From NCBI RefSeq assembly GCF_019237615.1, contig NZ_JAFAGT010000094.1, positions 1-37,315 on the forward strand: a stretch of DNA of 37,315 bases, given 5' to 3'. The DNA comes from Roseateles sp. (lineage in GTDB: Bacteria > Pseudomonadota > Gammaproteobacteria > Burkholderiales > Burkholderiaceae_C). Below, piece by piece: positions 16,501 through 23,937 of the stretch (the first letter of the stretch is position 1; every line of letters starts with the position of its first letter). The translations under genes were made by a program, and so were the position numbers. The notes under the pieces are model-generated. The model worked only from the letters and a program-made list of their open reading frames with translations. It ran no database searches and was not told where the DNA came from.

Positions 16501-16660
16501 CGGAGGCGCCGGGGTAGGTCACCGACAGCACGATGGACGGCGGCGCCACCGGCGGGTACTGCGAGACCGGCAGCTGCGTGACTGCCACGCTGCCGATGAC
16601 GATGATGAAGAGGGCGATGACCCACGCGAAGATGGGCCGATTGATGAAGAACTGCGCCAT
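13514..16660 (-). CDS. RND efflux permease, HAE1 family (AcrB/MexB-like)
   Basis: At 1048 residues this is a full-length AcrB-type proton-driven multidrug exporter in the inner membrane. The N-terminus MAQFFINRPIFAWVIALFII is classic. The proton-relay pair is present in IGIVVDDAIVVVENVER (TM4) with Lys in IGLSAKNAVLIIEFAKD (TM10). FVPNEDQG before the second porter half and the two large periplasmic loops are in place. Its membrane-fusion partner lies 15 bp upstream and its outer-membrane channel overlaps its 3' end. No dedicated local repressor is adjacent; cca is the nearest upstream gene. Exact substrates cannot be told from sequence. Confidence 0.96.
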   Translation of the reverse strand: MAQFFINRPIFAWVIALFIIVIGSVAVTQLPVSQYPPVAPPSIVLSVTYPGASAQTLEDSVISVIEREMNGSPGLIYMEAVAQADGTGSLTLSFDPSTSPDLAQVDVQNRLARATPRLPAAVIQQGVRVDKANPNFLLFIMMSSSNPDMDPIALGDYASRTVLPEIQRVPGVGQGLLFGTERAMRIWLDPAKLVGFQLAPADVNAAIQAQNAQVSSGSIGDLPNVPGQQVSATVVVRGQLTSVEQFGNIQLRANPDGSSVRLKDVARIELGADSYTGRSTRLNGKPSMGIGVQLAPSANALQTAKLIKQRLKELTPYFPAGVTASIPYDSSLFIDISISQVVETLVEAVFLVFLVMFLFLQNIRYTLIPTLVVPIALLGSFATLLALGFSINVLTMFGMVLVIGIVVDDAIVVVENVERIMSEEGLSPFKATKKAMGQISGAIIGVTVVLISVFVPLAFFSGSIGNIYRQFSAVMVSAIAFSAFMALSFTPALCATLLKPVQAGHHLEKRGFFGWFNRGFGATARRYEGWVARIVRRPGRGLVVYAVVIAVAVLMFTRLPTSFVPNEDQGNILVNVQLPPGATQARTLAVMNQTEEYMLKQPEVESMVSVLGFSFAGSGQNAGLAFVTLKPWGERHGAQHSAQALVTRSFAALGSVRDAVIFPTSPPPIRDLGRANGFAFRLQDRSGHSRAELLAARNQLLAAAAKNPLLTAVRPDGLEDAAQLELSIDRERAMALGVPVGAINAVLGTSLGSSYVNDFPNAGRLQRVIVQADAPARMQPEDLLRLNVLNTAGQPVPLNSFASSKWVTGPMQTVRYNGYATMRIAGEPAKGVSTGAAMAEMEKLAAQLPEGFGYEWTGQSREEKLSGSTAFILFGFSLLAVFLCLAALYESWSIPLSVLLVVPLGVLGVVLGANFRGLENDVYFKVGMITIIGLSAKNAVLIIEFAKDLHAQGRDLLEAVVEAAHLRFRPILMTSLAFILGVLPLVLASGAGSASQRAIGTGVMGGMITAVVLAVVLVPVFFVVVRKRFPGSERQHRHDAHLPQEDEA

Positions 16661-16675
16661 GTCTGCTCCGCCGGA

Positions 16676-17875
16676 TCAGCGCGAGGCGGCCGATGCGGGC
16701 GCGGCAGGCGCGGAGGCCGCCGGAGCCCAGGGCACCGGGCGGGCCTTGCCGCCGGCGCGCGCCTTCTGGAAGCCGTCGGCGACGACCTTCTCGCCGGTCT
16801 TCAGGCCGCTCAGCACCAGTGCCATGCCGCCCTGCGGCGCGCCAAGCTTGACGGGGCGGGCGCTGACGGTGCCGTCCTCGCCCACCACCAGCACGCTGTC
16901 GCCCATGGCACTGCGGCTGATCGACTGCTGCGGCACCCAGATGCCGTCGGCCACCTCGGCCTGGACCAGGCGCACGCGCACGTACAGCCCGGGCAGCAGC
17001 TGGCCCTGCGGGTTGGGCAGCTCGGCGCGCAGTGTGATCTGGCCGGTGCCGGCGTCCACGCTGAGGTCGGAGAACAGCAGCCGGCCCGGCTGCGGGTAGA
17101 CGCTGCCGTCGTCCAGCACCACGCGCACCTGCGCGGCCTCCTTGCCCGCCGCGCGCTGCAGCTGGCCGTTGGCCAGCGCCGCGCGCATCCGCATGACCTC
17201 GGCGGCCGGCTGGGTGAAGTTCACGTAGAGCTTGTCGATCTGCTGCACGATGGCCAGCGGGGTGGCCTCGCCCTGGCCCACCAGCGCGCCCTCGGTGACG
17301 AGGGCCCGGCCCGAGCGGCCGGCGATGGGCGAGGTCACGGTGGCATAGCCGAGGTTGATCTGCGCCGTCTGCACGGCCGCCTTGCCGGCGGCCACGTCGG
17401 CCCTGGCCTGCTGGGCCGCGGCCTGGGCGCTCAGCGCGTCCTGCTGGCTCACGGCCTGGGTCTTGGCCAGCGGGGCGTAGCGCTCGGCCAGCGCCTGCGC
17501 CTGCAGCAGGTTGGCCTCGGCACGCGCCAGCTGGGCCTGGGCGCTGGCCAGCGCGGCGCGGTAGGGCGCCGCGTCGATCTCGAACAGCGGCTGGCCGGCC
17601 TTGACGTCGGAGCCTTCGGTGAAGAGGCGCTTTTGCAGGATGCCGGCGGCGCGCGCCCGCACCTGGGCGACCCGGAAGGCCTCCAGCCGGCCGGGCAGCT
17701 CGATGGTCAGGTCAGCGCGGCCCGGCGTGGCCGTGACGACGCCCACCTCGGGCGGCGGCGGTGCCGGCGGCGCGGCCTTGCTGTCGCCGCCACCGCAGCC
17801 GCTCAATGCGCCGGCCAGCGCTGCTGCGCCCGCCATGGCCTTGGCGCCTCGCGCCACTCCAACCCATGCCCCCAT
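16676..17875 (-). CDS. RND periplasmic membrane-fusion lipoprotein (AcrA/MexA-like)
   Basis: The 399-residue protein starts at ATG 17875 (GAAAGGG upstream); a TTG further up would add 13 residues ahead of the signal and is less likely. A lipobox LSGC at about residue 27 is followed by a Pro-rich linker. The lipoyl and hairpin part shows VRARAAGILQKRLFTEGSDV, GQPLFEIDAAPYRAALASAQ and YATVTSPIAGRSGRALVTEG. Beta-barrel and membrane-proximal domains follow. It should bridge the permease and the outer-membrane channel. First gene of the pump operon, 57 bp after the cca stop, so some read-through from cca is possible. Confidence 0.94.
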   Translation of the reverse strand: MGAWVGVARGAKAMAGAAALAGALSGCGGGDSKAAPPAPPPPEVGVVTATPGRADLTIELPGRLEAFRVAQVRARAAGILQKRLFTEGSDVKAGQPLFEIDAAPYRAALASAQAQLARAEANLLQAQALAERYAPLAKTQAVSQQDALSAQAAAQQARADVAAGKAAVQTAQINLGYATVTSPIAGRSGRALVTEGALVGQGEATPLAIVQQIDKLYVNFTQPAAEVMRMRAALANGQLQRAAGKEAAQVRVVLDDGSVYPQPGRLLFSDLSVDAGTGQITLRAELPNPQGQLLPGLYVRVRLVQAEVADGIWVPQQSISRSAMGDSVLVVGEDGTVSARPVKLGAPQGGMALVLSGLKTGEKVVADGFQKARAGGKARPVPWAPAASAPAAPASAASR

Positions 17876-17932
17876 GCTGGCCCTTTCGAGTGTCGCCGGC
17901 CGCTGCGCCGGCAAAGCCGTCGACTGTAACGA

Positions 17933-19177
17933 TCAGGGCGAAACCTCGCCGGTGAACGAACGCAAAGCCTTCAGCCGCGCGGCCTGCACCGCCTTGCCGA
18001 TCTCCGCGCCCTTGGCGCCGCGCGCCATGGCCGCGGCGCTGGCGGCGGCCAGGTCCACGGCCTGCGTCGCGGCCAGGTCGGCCAGCAGCCGCCCGCGTTG
18101 CGGGTAGTCGCGCGCTTCCAGCCCGAGGCGCCCGCGCGCGTCGCATTCGCAGGCCCACAGCAGCTCGGCAAAGCGCTCGGGCCGGCGCCAGGCATCGCAG
18201 CGCTCCAGCAGCCGCAGCCGCGCTTCGGGCCCGAAGCCCAGGCTCTGGTGCACGTGGGTGTGCTCGCGGGCGACCAGCTCGGCCAGCTCGCGGCAGTCGG
18301 TGGGCACCTTGCAGCGTGCGCTTACATCGCGTGCCAGCCTCTCGCTGCGGCCCTCGTGGCCGATGTGGCGGGGCAGGTCCTCCTTGCGCGTCGTGCCCTT
18401 GCCGAGGTCGTGGCAGAGGCAGGCATAGCGCACGGTCAGCGGCGCCCGCTGCTCGGCGCATTGGTCCAGCACCATCAGCAGGTGCACGCCCGTGTCGACC
18501 TCCGGATGGTGGGCCTCGGGCTGGGGCACGCCGAACAAGGCCTCCACCTCGGGCAGCAGCCTGGCGCAGGCGCCGGCCTCGCGCAGGACCTCGATCATGC
18601 GCGAAGGCTTGTGCTCCATCAGGCCGCGCGACAGCTCCTGCCAGACGCGCTCCGGCACCAGCGCATCCACCTCGCCGGCGTCCACCATCGCGCGCATCAG
18701 CCCGACGGTCTCGGGCGCCACCGTGAAGTCGGCGAAGCGCGCGGCGAAGCGTGCCAGGCGCAGGATGCGCACGGGGTCCTCCGCGAAGGCGGGCGAGACA
18801 TGGCGCAGCACCCGGTCGCGCAGGTCGCGCTGGCCGCCGTAGGGGTCGATGACCCGGCCGGCGTCGTCCTCGGCCATCGCGTTGATGGTCAGGTCGCGGC
18901 GCACCAGGTCCTGCTCCAGCGTCACGTCCGGCGCCGTGTGGAAGGCGAAGCCGTGGTAGCCCGCTGCCGTCTTGCGCTCGGTGCGGGCCAGGGCCACTTC
19001 CTCGTGCGTGTCGGGGTGCAGGAAGACGGGGAAATCCTTGCCGACGGGCTGGTAGCCGGCGGCAGCCAGGTCCTGGGGCGAGGCACCGACGACCACCCAG
19101 TCGCGGTCCTGCACGGGCAGGCCGAGCAGGCGGTCGCGCACGGCGCCGCCCACGAGATAGGTCTGGAATTGAGGCAT
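17933..19177 (-). CDS. cca: CCA-adding tRNA nucleotidyltransferase (long, HD-domain form)
   Basis: The 414-residue enzyme adds or repairs the 3' CCA of tRNA. The class II nucleotidyltransferase head has [13 protein letters not shown] (about 7-19) and metal-binding acids in [11 protein letters not shown] (about 23-33). The [12 protein letters not shown] motif (about 93-104) and [16 protein letters not shown] complete the head. A C-terminal HD phosphohydrolase domain is present ([11 protein letters not shown], His256-Asp257), as in E. coli-type Cca. The gene diverges from the S-formylglutathione hydrolase gene with only 29 bp between starts. Confidence 0.96.
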   Translation of the reverse strand: MPQFQTYLVGGAVRDRLLGLPVQDRDWVVVGASPQDLAAAGYQPVGKDFPVFLHPDTHEEVALARTERKTAAGYHGFAFHTAPDVTLEQDLVRRDLTINAMAEDDAGRVIDPYGGQRDLRDRVLRHVSPAFAEDPVRILRLARFAARFADFTVAPETVGLMRAMVDAGEVDALVPERVWQELSRGLMEHKPSRMIEVLREAGACARLLPEVEALFGVPQPEAHHPEVDTGVHLLMVLDQCAEQRAPLTVRYACLCHDLGKGTTRKEDLPRHIGHEGRSERLARDVSARCKVPTDCRELAELVAREHTHVHQSLGFGPEARLRLLERCDAWRRPERFAELLWACECDARGRLGLEARDYPQRGRLLADLAATQAVDLAAASAAAMARGAKGAEIGKAVQAARLKALRSFTGEVSP

Positions 19178-19206
19178 CGGCCGGATTCTGCGGCCACACT
19201 GGCGGC

Positions 19207-20028
19207 ATGCAGACCCTCAGCGAACACCTTGCCTTCGGTGGCACCCAGCGCTTTCACCGCCACGACTCGGCCGAGATCGGCCTGCCCATGCGCTTCGCCC
19301 TCTTCCTGCCGCCGGCGCCGCGCGCGCTGCTGGTCTTCCTGGCCGGGCTGACCTGCACCGAGGAGACCTTCACGATGAAGGCCGGCGCGCAGCGGCTGGC
19401 GGCCGAGCTGGGCCTGGCCCTGCTGATGCCCGACACCAGCCCGCGCGGCGCCGGCATCCCCGGCGAGAGCGAGGCCTGGGACTTCGGCGTCGGTGCCGGC
19501 TTCTACCTCGATGCCACCCGCGAGCCCTGGGCCCGGCACTGGCGCATGGAGAGCTGGCTGATGAACGAGCTGATCCCGCTGGTGCAGCGCGAGACGGGCC
19601 TTGCCAGGACCGGCCTGTTCGGGCACTCGATGGGCGGCCATGGCGCGCTGACGCTGGCGCTGCGCCACCCGGGCCGCTTCCAGTCGCTGTCGGCCTTCGC
19701 GCCCATCGCCGCGCCCACGCAGTGCCCCTGGGGCCGCAAGGCGTTCGCGGGCTACCTCGGCGAGGATCGCGGCCGCTGGGCCGCGCACGACGCCAGCGCG
19801 CTGATGCGGGCCCAGGCCGGCGCGCCCTATCCGGGGGGCATCCTCATCGACCAGGGCCTGGCCGACAAGTTCCTCGCCGAGCAGCTCCACCCCGAGGCCT
19901 TCGAGGCCGCCTGCGCGGCGGTGGGCCAGCCGCTGACGCTGCGGCGCCACGCCGGCTACGACCATGGCTACTACTTCATCGCCAGCTTCGTCGACGACCA
20001 CCTGCGCCACCACGCGGCCCGGCTTTGA
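19207..20028 (+). CDS. fghA: S-formylglutathione hydrolase
   Basis: The 273-residue esterase-D family enzyme hydrolyses S-formylglutathione to formate and glutathione in formaldehyde detoxification. Key features are [20 protein letters not shown] (about 43-62, with the conserved Cys50), [11 protein letters not shown], the nucleophile elbow [11 protein letters not shown] (Ser141), [11 protein letters not shown] (acid) and YDHGYYF (His253). Length is typical. CACACT (19195-19200) ends six bases before the ATG, suggesting a short-leader promoter. The usual partner, glutathione-dependent formaldehyde dehydrogenase, is not in the window. Confidence 0.95.
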   Translation: MQTLSEHLAFGGTQRFHRHDSAEIGLPMRFALFLPPAPRALLVFLAGLTCTEETFTMKAGAQRLAAELGLALLMPDTSPRGAGIPGESEAWDFGVGAGFYLDATREPWARHWRMESWLMNELIPLVQRETGLARTGLFGHSMGGHGALTLALRHPGRFQSLSAFAPIAAPTQCPWGRKAFAGYLGEDRGRWAAHDASALMRAQAGAPYPGGILIDQGLADKFLAEQLHPEAFEAACAAVGQPLTLRRHAGYDHGYYFIASFVDDHLRHHAARL

Positions 20029-20032
20029 GTAT

Positions 20033-20048
20033 TCGCACGATCGTGCTA
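20033..20048. promoter_or_regulatory. Putative TetR operator 1 (autoregulation)
   Basis: TCGCACG-AT-CGTGCTA, with perfect core GCACGATCGTGC at 20035-20046, lies 12 bases before the tetR start and overlaps an extended -10-like TGCTAAATT. The same half-sites occur at 20695-20710. Confidence 0.7.
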
Positions 20049-20059
20049 AATTGAGCGCC

Positions 20060-20677
20060 ATGGAAACCCGCAGCGAACGCGCCGAGGCGACGCTGGCCGC
20101 CATCGTCGATGCGGCCCTGACCATGGCCGCCCTGGAGGGGCTGGAGAGCCTGACCCTGGGCGAGGTGGCCAAGCGGCTGGGGCTGTCCAAGAGCGGCGTG
20201 TTCTCGCGCGTCGGCTCGCGCGAGCAACTGCAGGTGGCCGTGCTGCTGGAGTACGACCGGCGCTTCCAGCAGGCCGTCTTCGTGCCCGCCATGCGCGAGC
20301 CGCGCGGCCTGCCGCGGCTGGACGCCATCATGCGCCGCTGGCTGGCCCGGGCCACCGACACCGACCGCGCGCTGTCCTGCATCTACACGGCCGGCGCCTT
20401 CGAGTACGACGACCGCGAAGGCCCGGTGCGCGACCAGCTGCAGGACGGCGTGCTGCGCCTGCGCGCCGCGCTGCGCCGCACGGTGCTGCAGGCCATCGAG
20501 GCCGGCCACCTGCGCGCGGACCTGGACGTCGAGCAGTTCGTCTTCGAGATGGATGCCCTCTTCACCGGCCTGCTGCGCGACACGCGCTTCCTGCGCGACC
20601 CGCTGGTGCACCAGCGCGGCATCAAGGCCTGGGAGCGCATGCTGGCCGCCGCCCGGACGTCCGCGAGCCCGGCCTGA
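20060..20677 (+). CDS. TetR/AcrR-family transcriptional regulator
   Basis: The 205-residue protein starts at ATG 20060. Its N-terminal HTH (about 10-57) reads ATLAAIVDAALTMAALEGLE, then LTLGEVAKRLGLSKSGVFSR and VGSREQL. The C-terminal ligand and dimer domain (about 75-200) resembles the TetR_C_16/YbjK-like type: YTAGAFEYDDREGPVRDQLQ and VEQFVFEMDALFTGLLRD. Identical 7-bp half-sites in front of this gene and in front of the downstream hydrolase suggest that it represses both. The inducing ligand is unknown, perhaps an ester or lipid handled by the hydrolase. Confidence 0.9.
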   Translation: METRSERAEATLAAIVDAALTMAALEGLESLTLGEVAKRLGLSKSGVFSRVGSREQLQVAVLLEYDRRFQQAVFVPAMREPRGLPRLDAIMRRWLARATDTDRALSCIYTAGAFEYDDREGPVRDQLQDGVLRLRAALRRTVLQAIEAGHLRADLDVEQFVFEMDALFTGLLRDTRFLRDPLVHQRGIKAWERMLAAARTSASPA

Positions 20678-20694
20678 AATTTTTTGCCCACATA

Positions 20695-20710
20695 TCGCAC
20701 GGTCGTGCGA
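20695..20710. promoter_or_regulatory. Putative TetR operator 2 (hydrolase promoter)
   Basis: TCGCACG-GT-CGTGCGA has two perfect 7-bp inverted arms and matches operator 1 in both half-sites. It sits in the 51-bp gap after tetR, directly before the AAAAGGAG ribosome binding site of the hydrolase gene. Confidence 0.72.
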
Positions 20711-20728
20711 AAAAAAGGAGTCGCAGCC

Positions 20729-21607
20729 ATGTCCACCCACAACCCCGCCGCCGCCTTCTTCGCCTCGCCGGCGGCCCGCGGCGTCGCCGCCGTGCTGCGC
20801 GGCCTGCAGCATGTCTCGCCGGCACTGGGCACGCGCGTCGCGCTGGGCCTGTTCTTCACGCCGGTGCCGACCAAGTGGCTGGCCCGCTCGCGCGCCGTGC
20901 CGCGCCCCTGGGTGGAGCGCCGCCTGCCCTTCGAGGGCGGCCACGTCAGCGTCTGGCAGCGCGGCGACGTGGCGCCCGGACGGCCCAAGGTCTTGCTGAC
21001 CCACGGCTGGGCCGGCGATGCCCAGCAGATGCGCCCGCTGGCCGACGCGCTGGCCGCCGCCGGCTTCGAGCCGCTGCTGCTGGACCTGCCGGCCCATGGG
21101 CGCAGCAGCGGCTGGCGCAGCAACCTGCTGCAATGGGTGCGGGCGTTGTTCGCCGTCAGCGCCCGCTTCGGCCCCTGGGAGGGCGTCGTCGCGCATTCGC
21201 TGGGCGCGATGGCCCTGTCCCATGCGCTGGCCCGCGGCCTGCCGGCGCGGCGCGCAGCGCTGGTCGCGCTGGCGCCGCCACCCTGGCAGTTCCTGCGCTG
21301 GTTCGCCGACGCCATGGGCATGGGCGAGCCGCTGGCGGCGCGCATGCGCGGCCACATCGAGCGGCGCGAGGGCGCGTCGCTGGGCCACTTCGAGCCCGCC
21401 TGGCTGGGCGAGCGCGTCGCGCAGCCCACGCTGATCGTGCACGACCGCGGCGACGCGACGGCGCCGCTGGCAGGCAGCGAGGCGCTGCTGGCCGGCCTGG
21501 CCGCCGGTCGCCTGCACGTGACCGAGGGCCTGGGCCACCGCCGGCTGCTCAGCGACCCGGCCGTCATGCAGCAGGTGCTGGCGCATCTCGACACCCGCGG
21601 CCTGTAG
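20729..21607 (+). CDS. Alpha/beta hydrolase under TetR control
   Basis: ATG 20729 is preferred because AAAAAGGAG lies just upstream; an in-frame ATG at 20684 would run through the operator. The 292-residue product has a hydrophobic N-terminus without a clear cleavage site, an oxyanion HGW (92-94) in LLTHGWAGDA, nucleophile elbow GVVAHSLGAMA (Ser157), Asp242 in VHDRGDATAP and His270 in LGHRRLL. The triad is complete. Substrate is unknown; lipid-ester or thioester hydrolysis would fit. It forms a regulator-target pair with the preceding tetR gene. Confidence 0.86.
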   Translation: MSTHNPAAAFFASPAARGVAAVLRGLQHVSPALGTRVALGLFFTPVPTKWLARSRAVPRPWVERRLPFEGGHVSVWQRGDVAPGRPKVLLTHGWAGDAQQMRPLADALAAAGFEPLLLDLPAHGRSSGWRSNLLQWVRALFAVSARFGPWEGVVAHSLGAMALSHALARGLPARRAALVALAPPPWQFLRWFADAMGMGEPLAARMRGHIERREGASLGHFEPAWLGERVAQPTLIVHDRGDATAPLAGSEALLAGLAAGRLHVTEGLGHRRLLSDPAVMQQVLAHLDTRGL

Positions 21608-21670
21608 GCAGGGCAGGGCGCCGGGCTGCCCCCAGGCGTCGCCGTTCCCGCGATGGGCTCGCTGAACCGC

Positions 21671-21687
21671 CGGGGGACAATCCCCCG
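21671..21687 (+). promoter_or_regulatory. Perfect GC hairpin abutting the uup start codon
   Basis: CGGGGGA-CAA-TCCCCCG forms a 7-bp stem with a 3-base loop that ends at the base before ATG 21688. It contains GACAAT (21676-21681), a possible -10 box six bases from the start. No Shine-Dalgarno sequence is visible apart from the stem's own G run. Confidence 0.45.
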
Positions 21688-23559
21688 ATGGCTGTCCTTT
21701 CCCTTACCAATGCCCATCTCGCCTTCGGGCATGTCGCGCTGCTCGACGGCGCCAATTTCGCGCTGGAGACCGGCGAGCGCGTGGGCCTCATCGGCCGCAA
21801 CGGCACCGGCAAGTCCTCGCTGCTGAAGATCCTGGCCGGCCTCGAGAAGCTGGACGACGGCCTGCTGCAGCAACAGCAGGGCCTGACCAACGTCTATGTG
21901 CCGCAGGAGCCCGCGCTGCGCGGCGACGCCACCATCTTCGACGTCGTCAGCGAGGGCGTCGCCGAGGCCAAGGCGCTGCGCGAGCGCTACGAGCGCCACG
22001 ACGAGAACGACGACCTGGCCTGGGTGCAGGAGCGCATCGAGCACATCGGTGCGTGGAACTGGGAGCAGCGCGTCGACGAGACCCTGCACCGCCTGGGCCT
22101 GGACGGCAGCCGCCTCGTCGGCAGCCTGTCCGGCGGGCTGAAGAAGCGCGTCGCGCTGGGGCGGGCGCTGGTCGCCCAGCCCGACGTGCTGCTGCTGGAC
22201 GAACCGACCAACCACCTGGACCTGGACGCCATCACCTGGCTGGAAGGCCTGCTCAACGACTTCAAGGGCTCGCTGCTGCTGATCACCCACGACCGGCAGT
22301 TCCTGGACAACGTGGCCAACCGCATCGTCGAGCTGGACCGCGGCCAGCTGCGCGGCTATCCCGGCAACTTCGCCGCCTTCCAGGCCGCCAAGGCCTATGA
22401 GCTGGAGAACGAGGCGCTGGCCAACGCGCGCTTCGACAAGCTGCTGGCGCAGGAGGAGGTGTGGATACGCAAGGGCGTCGAAGCCCGCCGCACGCGCTCC
22501 GTCGCGCGCATCCAGCGCCTGGAGGCCATGCGCCTGGCGCACGCCGCGCGGCGCGACGTGCAGGGCAAGGTGCGGCTGGACATCGACACCGGCTCGGCCA
22601 GCGGCAAGATCGTCGCGGAGCTGGAGGACGTGTCCAAGAGCTTCGGCGATCGCGCAATAGTGCGCGGTTTCACCAGCACCATCCTGCGCGGCGACAAGGT
22701 CGGCCTGATAGGCCCCAACGGCGCCGGCAAGACGACGCTGCTGAAGATGATCCTCGGCGAGCTGCCGCCCGACAGCGGCACCGTGCGCCTGGGCTCGCGG
22801 CTGACGGTGGCCTACTTCGACCAGATGCGCGACACGCTCAACCTCGACGCGACGCTGGCCGACACCATCAGCCCCGGCTCGGAGTGGATAGAGATCGGCA
22901 CGCAGAAGAAGCACGTCAAGAGCTACCTGGGCGACTTCCTGTTCTCGCCGGCGCGTGCCAACTCGCCGGTGCGCACGCTGTCCGGCGGCGAGCGCAACCG
23001 CCTGCTGCTGGCCCGCCTGTTCGCGCGGCCGGCCAACGTGCTGGTGCTGGACGAACCCACCAACGACCTCGACATCGAGACGCTGGAGCTGCTGGAGGAA
23101 CTGCTGGCCGAGTACGACGGCACGGTCTTCCTCGTCAGCCACGACCGGCGCTTCCTGGACAACGTCGTCACGTCCACCATCGTCTACGAGGGCGACGCGC
23201 GCTGGCGCGAGTACGAGGGCAGCGTCGAGGACTGGCTGACGCAGTCCAGGCGCGCCGCCGCGCTGCAGGCCCAGGCCGCGCCCAAGGCCGCGCCCGCGCC
23301 GGCGCCGGCGCCCGAACCGGCCCCGGTCGTCGCGAACAAGCGCAAGCTCAGCTACAAGGAGCAGCGCGAGCTGGACGAGATCCCCAGGCAGATCGCCGCG
23401 CTGGAGGCCGAGCAGACGCAGCTCAACGCGCTGATCGCCGGCAGCGAGCTCTACACGCAGGGCGCCAAGCGCATCGCCGAGGTGACCGAGCGCGCCGCCG
23501 ACATCGACGCCGAGCTGCTGGCGCTGATGGAGCGTTGGGAAGTGCTGGAAGCGAAATGA
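21688..23559 (+). CDS. uup: ABC-F family ATPase Uup
   Basis: The 623-residue cytosolic protein has two ABC domains and no membrane part. Domain 1 has Walker A GRNGTGKS (36-43), signature LSGG (147-150) and Walker B LLLDEP (about 168-173). The interdomain linker carries the ABC-F arm (about 235-300). Domain 2 has Walker A GPNGAGKT (342-349), signature LSGGERNR and Walker B LVLDEPTNDLD. The C-terminal Ala/Pro linker and coiled coil (about 530-620) are the Uup hallmark and bind branched DNA or ribosomes. Uup-type factors influence ribosome function and precise transposon excision. The start codon abuts a strong hairpin; the stop overlaps the next gene (ATGA). Confidence 0.94.
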   Translation: MAVLSLTNAHLAFGHVALLDGANFALETGERVGLIGRNGTGKSSLLKILAGLEKLDDGLLQQQQGLTNVYVPQEPALRGDATIFDVVSEGVAEAKALRERYERHDENDDLAWVQERIEHIGAWNWEQRVDETLHRLGLDGSRLVGSLSGGLKKRVALGRALVAQPDVLLLDEPTNHLDLDAITWLEGLLNDFKGSLLLITHDRQFLDNVANRIVELDRGQLRGYPGNFAAFQAAKAYELENEALANARFDKLLAQEEVWIRKGVEARRTRSVARIQRLEAMRLAHAARRDVQGKVRLDIDTGSASGKIVAELEDVSKSFGDRAIVRGFTSTILRGDKVGLIGPNGAGKTTLLKMILGELPPDSGTVRLGSRLTVAYFDQMRDTLNLDATLADTISPGSEWIEIGTQKKHVKSYLGDFLFSPARANSPVRTLSGGERNRLLLARLFARPANVLVLDEPTNDLDIETLELLEELLAEYDGTVFLVSHDRRFLDNVVTSTIVYEGDARWREYEGSVEDWLTQSRRAAALQAQAAPKAAPAPAPAPEPAPVVANKRKLSYKEQRELDEIPRQIAALEAEQTQLNALIAGSELYTQGAKRIAEVTERAADIDAELLALMERWEVLEAK

Positions 23560-23936
23560 ACGCCCTGCACCACGAATGGCTGGCGCTGCAGGCGCAGCAC
23601 GAGCGCTATGAAGCGCTGGCCCTGGCCGTGAAGCTGCTGGCGTTCGCGGCGGTGGTGGTCGTGCCCGACGACGGGCTGGCCCTGGCGCTGCTGGCCCTGC
23701 TGTGGCTGCAGGAGGCCGTGCTCAAGACCTTCCAGGGCCGGCTGGGCGGGCGCCTGCTGGTCGTGGAGGCGGGCCTGAAGGCGGGCGAGGGCGTGGTCGC
23801 GATGCAGCTGCATGGCGACTGGCAGGCGCAGCGGCCGCGCGGCGCGGCGCTGCTGGCGCAGTACTTGAAGAGCGCGCTGCGCCCGACGGTGGTCCTGCCC
23901 TATCCCTTGCTGATGGGGCTGGTCGTGGCGATCTGA
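23556..23936 (+). CDS. Small hypothetical inner-membrane protein
   Basis: The 126-residue product overlaps the uup stop by 4 bases (ATGA), so translation is probably coupled. Two to three hydrophobic stretches are visible: LAVKLLAFAAVVVVPDDGLA, LALLALLWLQEAVLKTF, and near the C-terminus VVLPYPLLMGLVVAI. The N-terminus has several His, Glu and Arg residues. No known domain is recognised. It ends one base from the convergent response-regulator stop, with no terminator between. Confidence 0.75.
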   Translation: MNALHHEWLALQAQHERYEALALAVKLLAFAAVVVVPDDGLALALLALLWLQEAVLKTFQGRLGGRLLVVEAGLKAGEGVVAMQLHGDWQAQRPRGAALLAQYLKSALRPTVVLPYPLLMGLVVAI

Positions 23937-23937
23937 T

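Noticed and set aside
17886-17910. GCCGGC...GCCGGC repeats between cca and the pump operon as a terminator
   Set aside because: The stem is short, has no T-run, and the motif is frequent in this GC-rich DNA.
13538-17929. Very long open frame on the plus strand across the RND genes
   Set aside because: It is antisense to three well-recognised genes and has the His/Asp/Gln/Gly-rich composition typical of GC-rich shadow frames.
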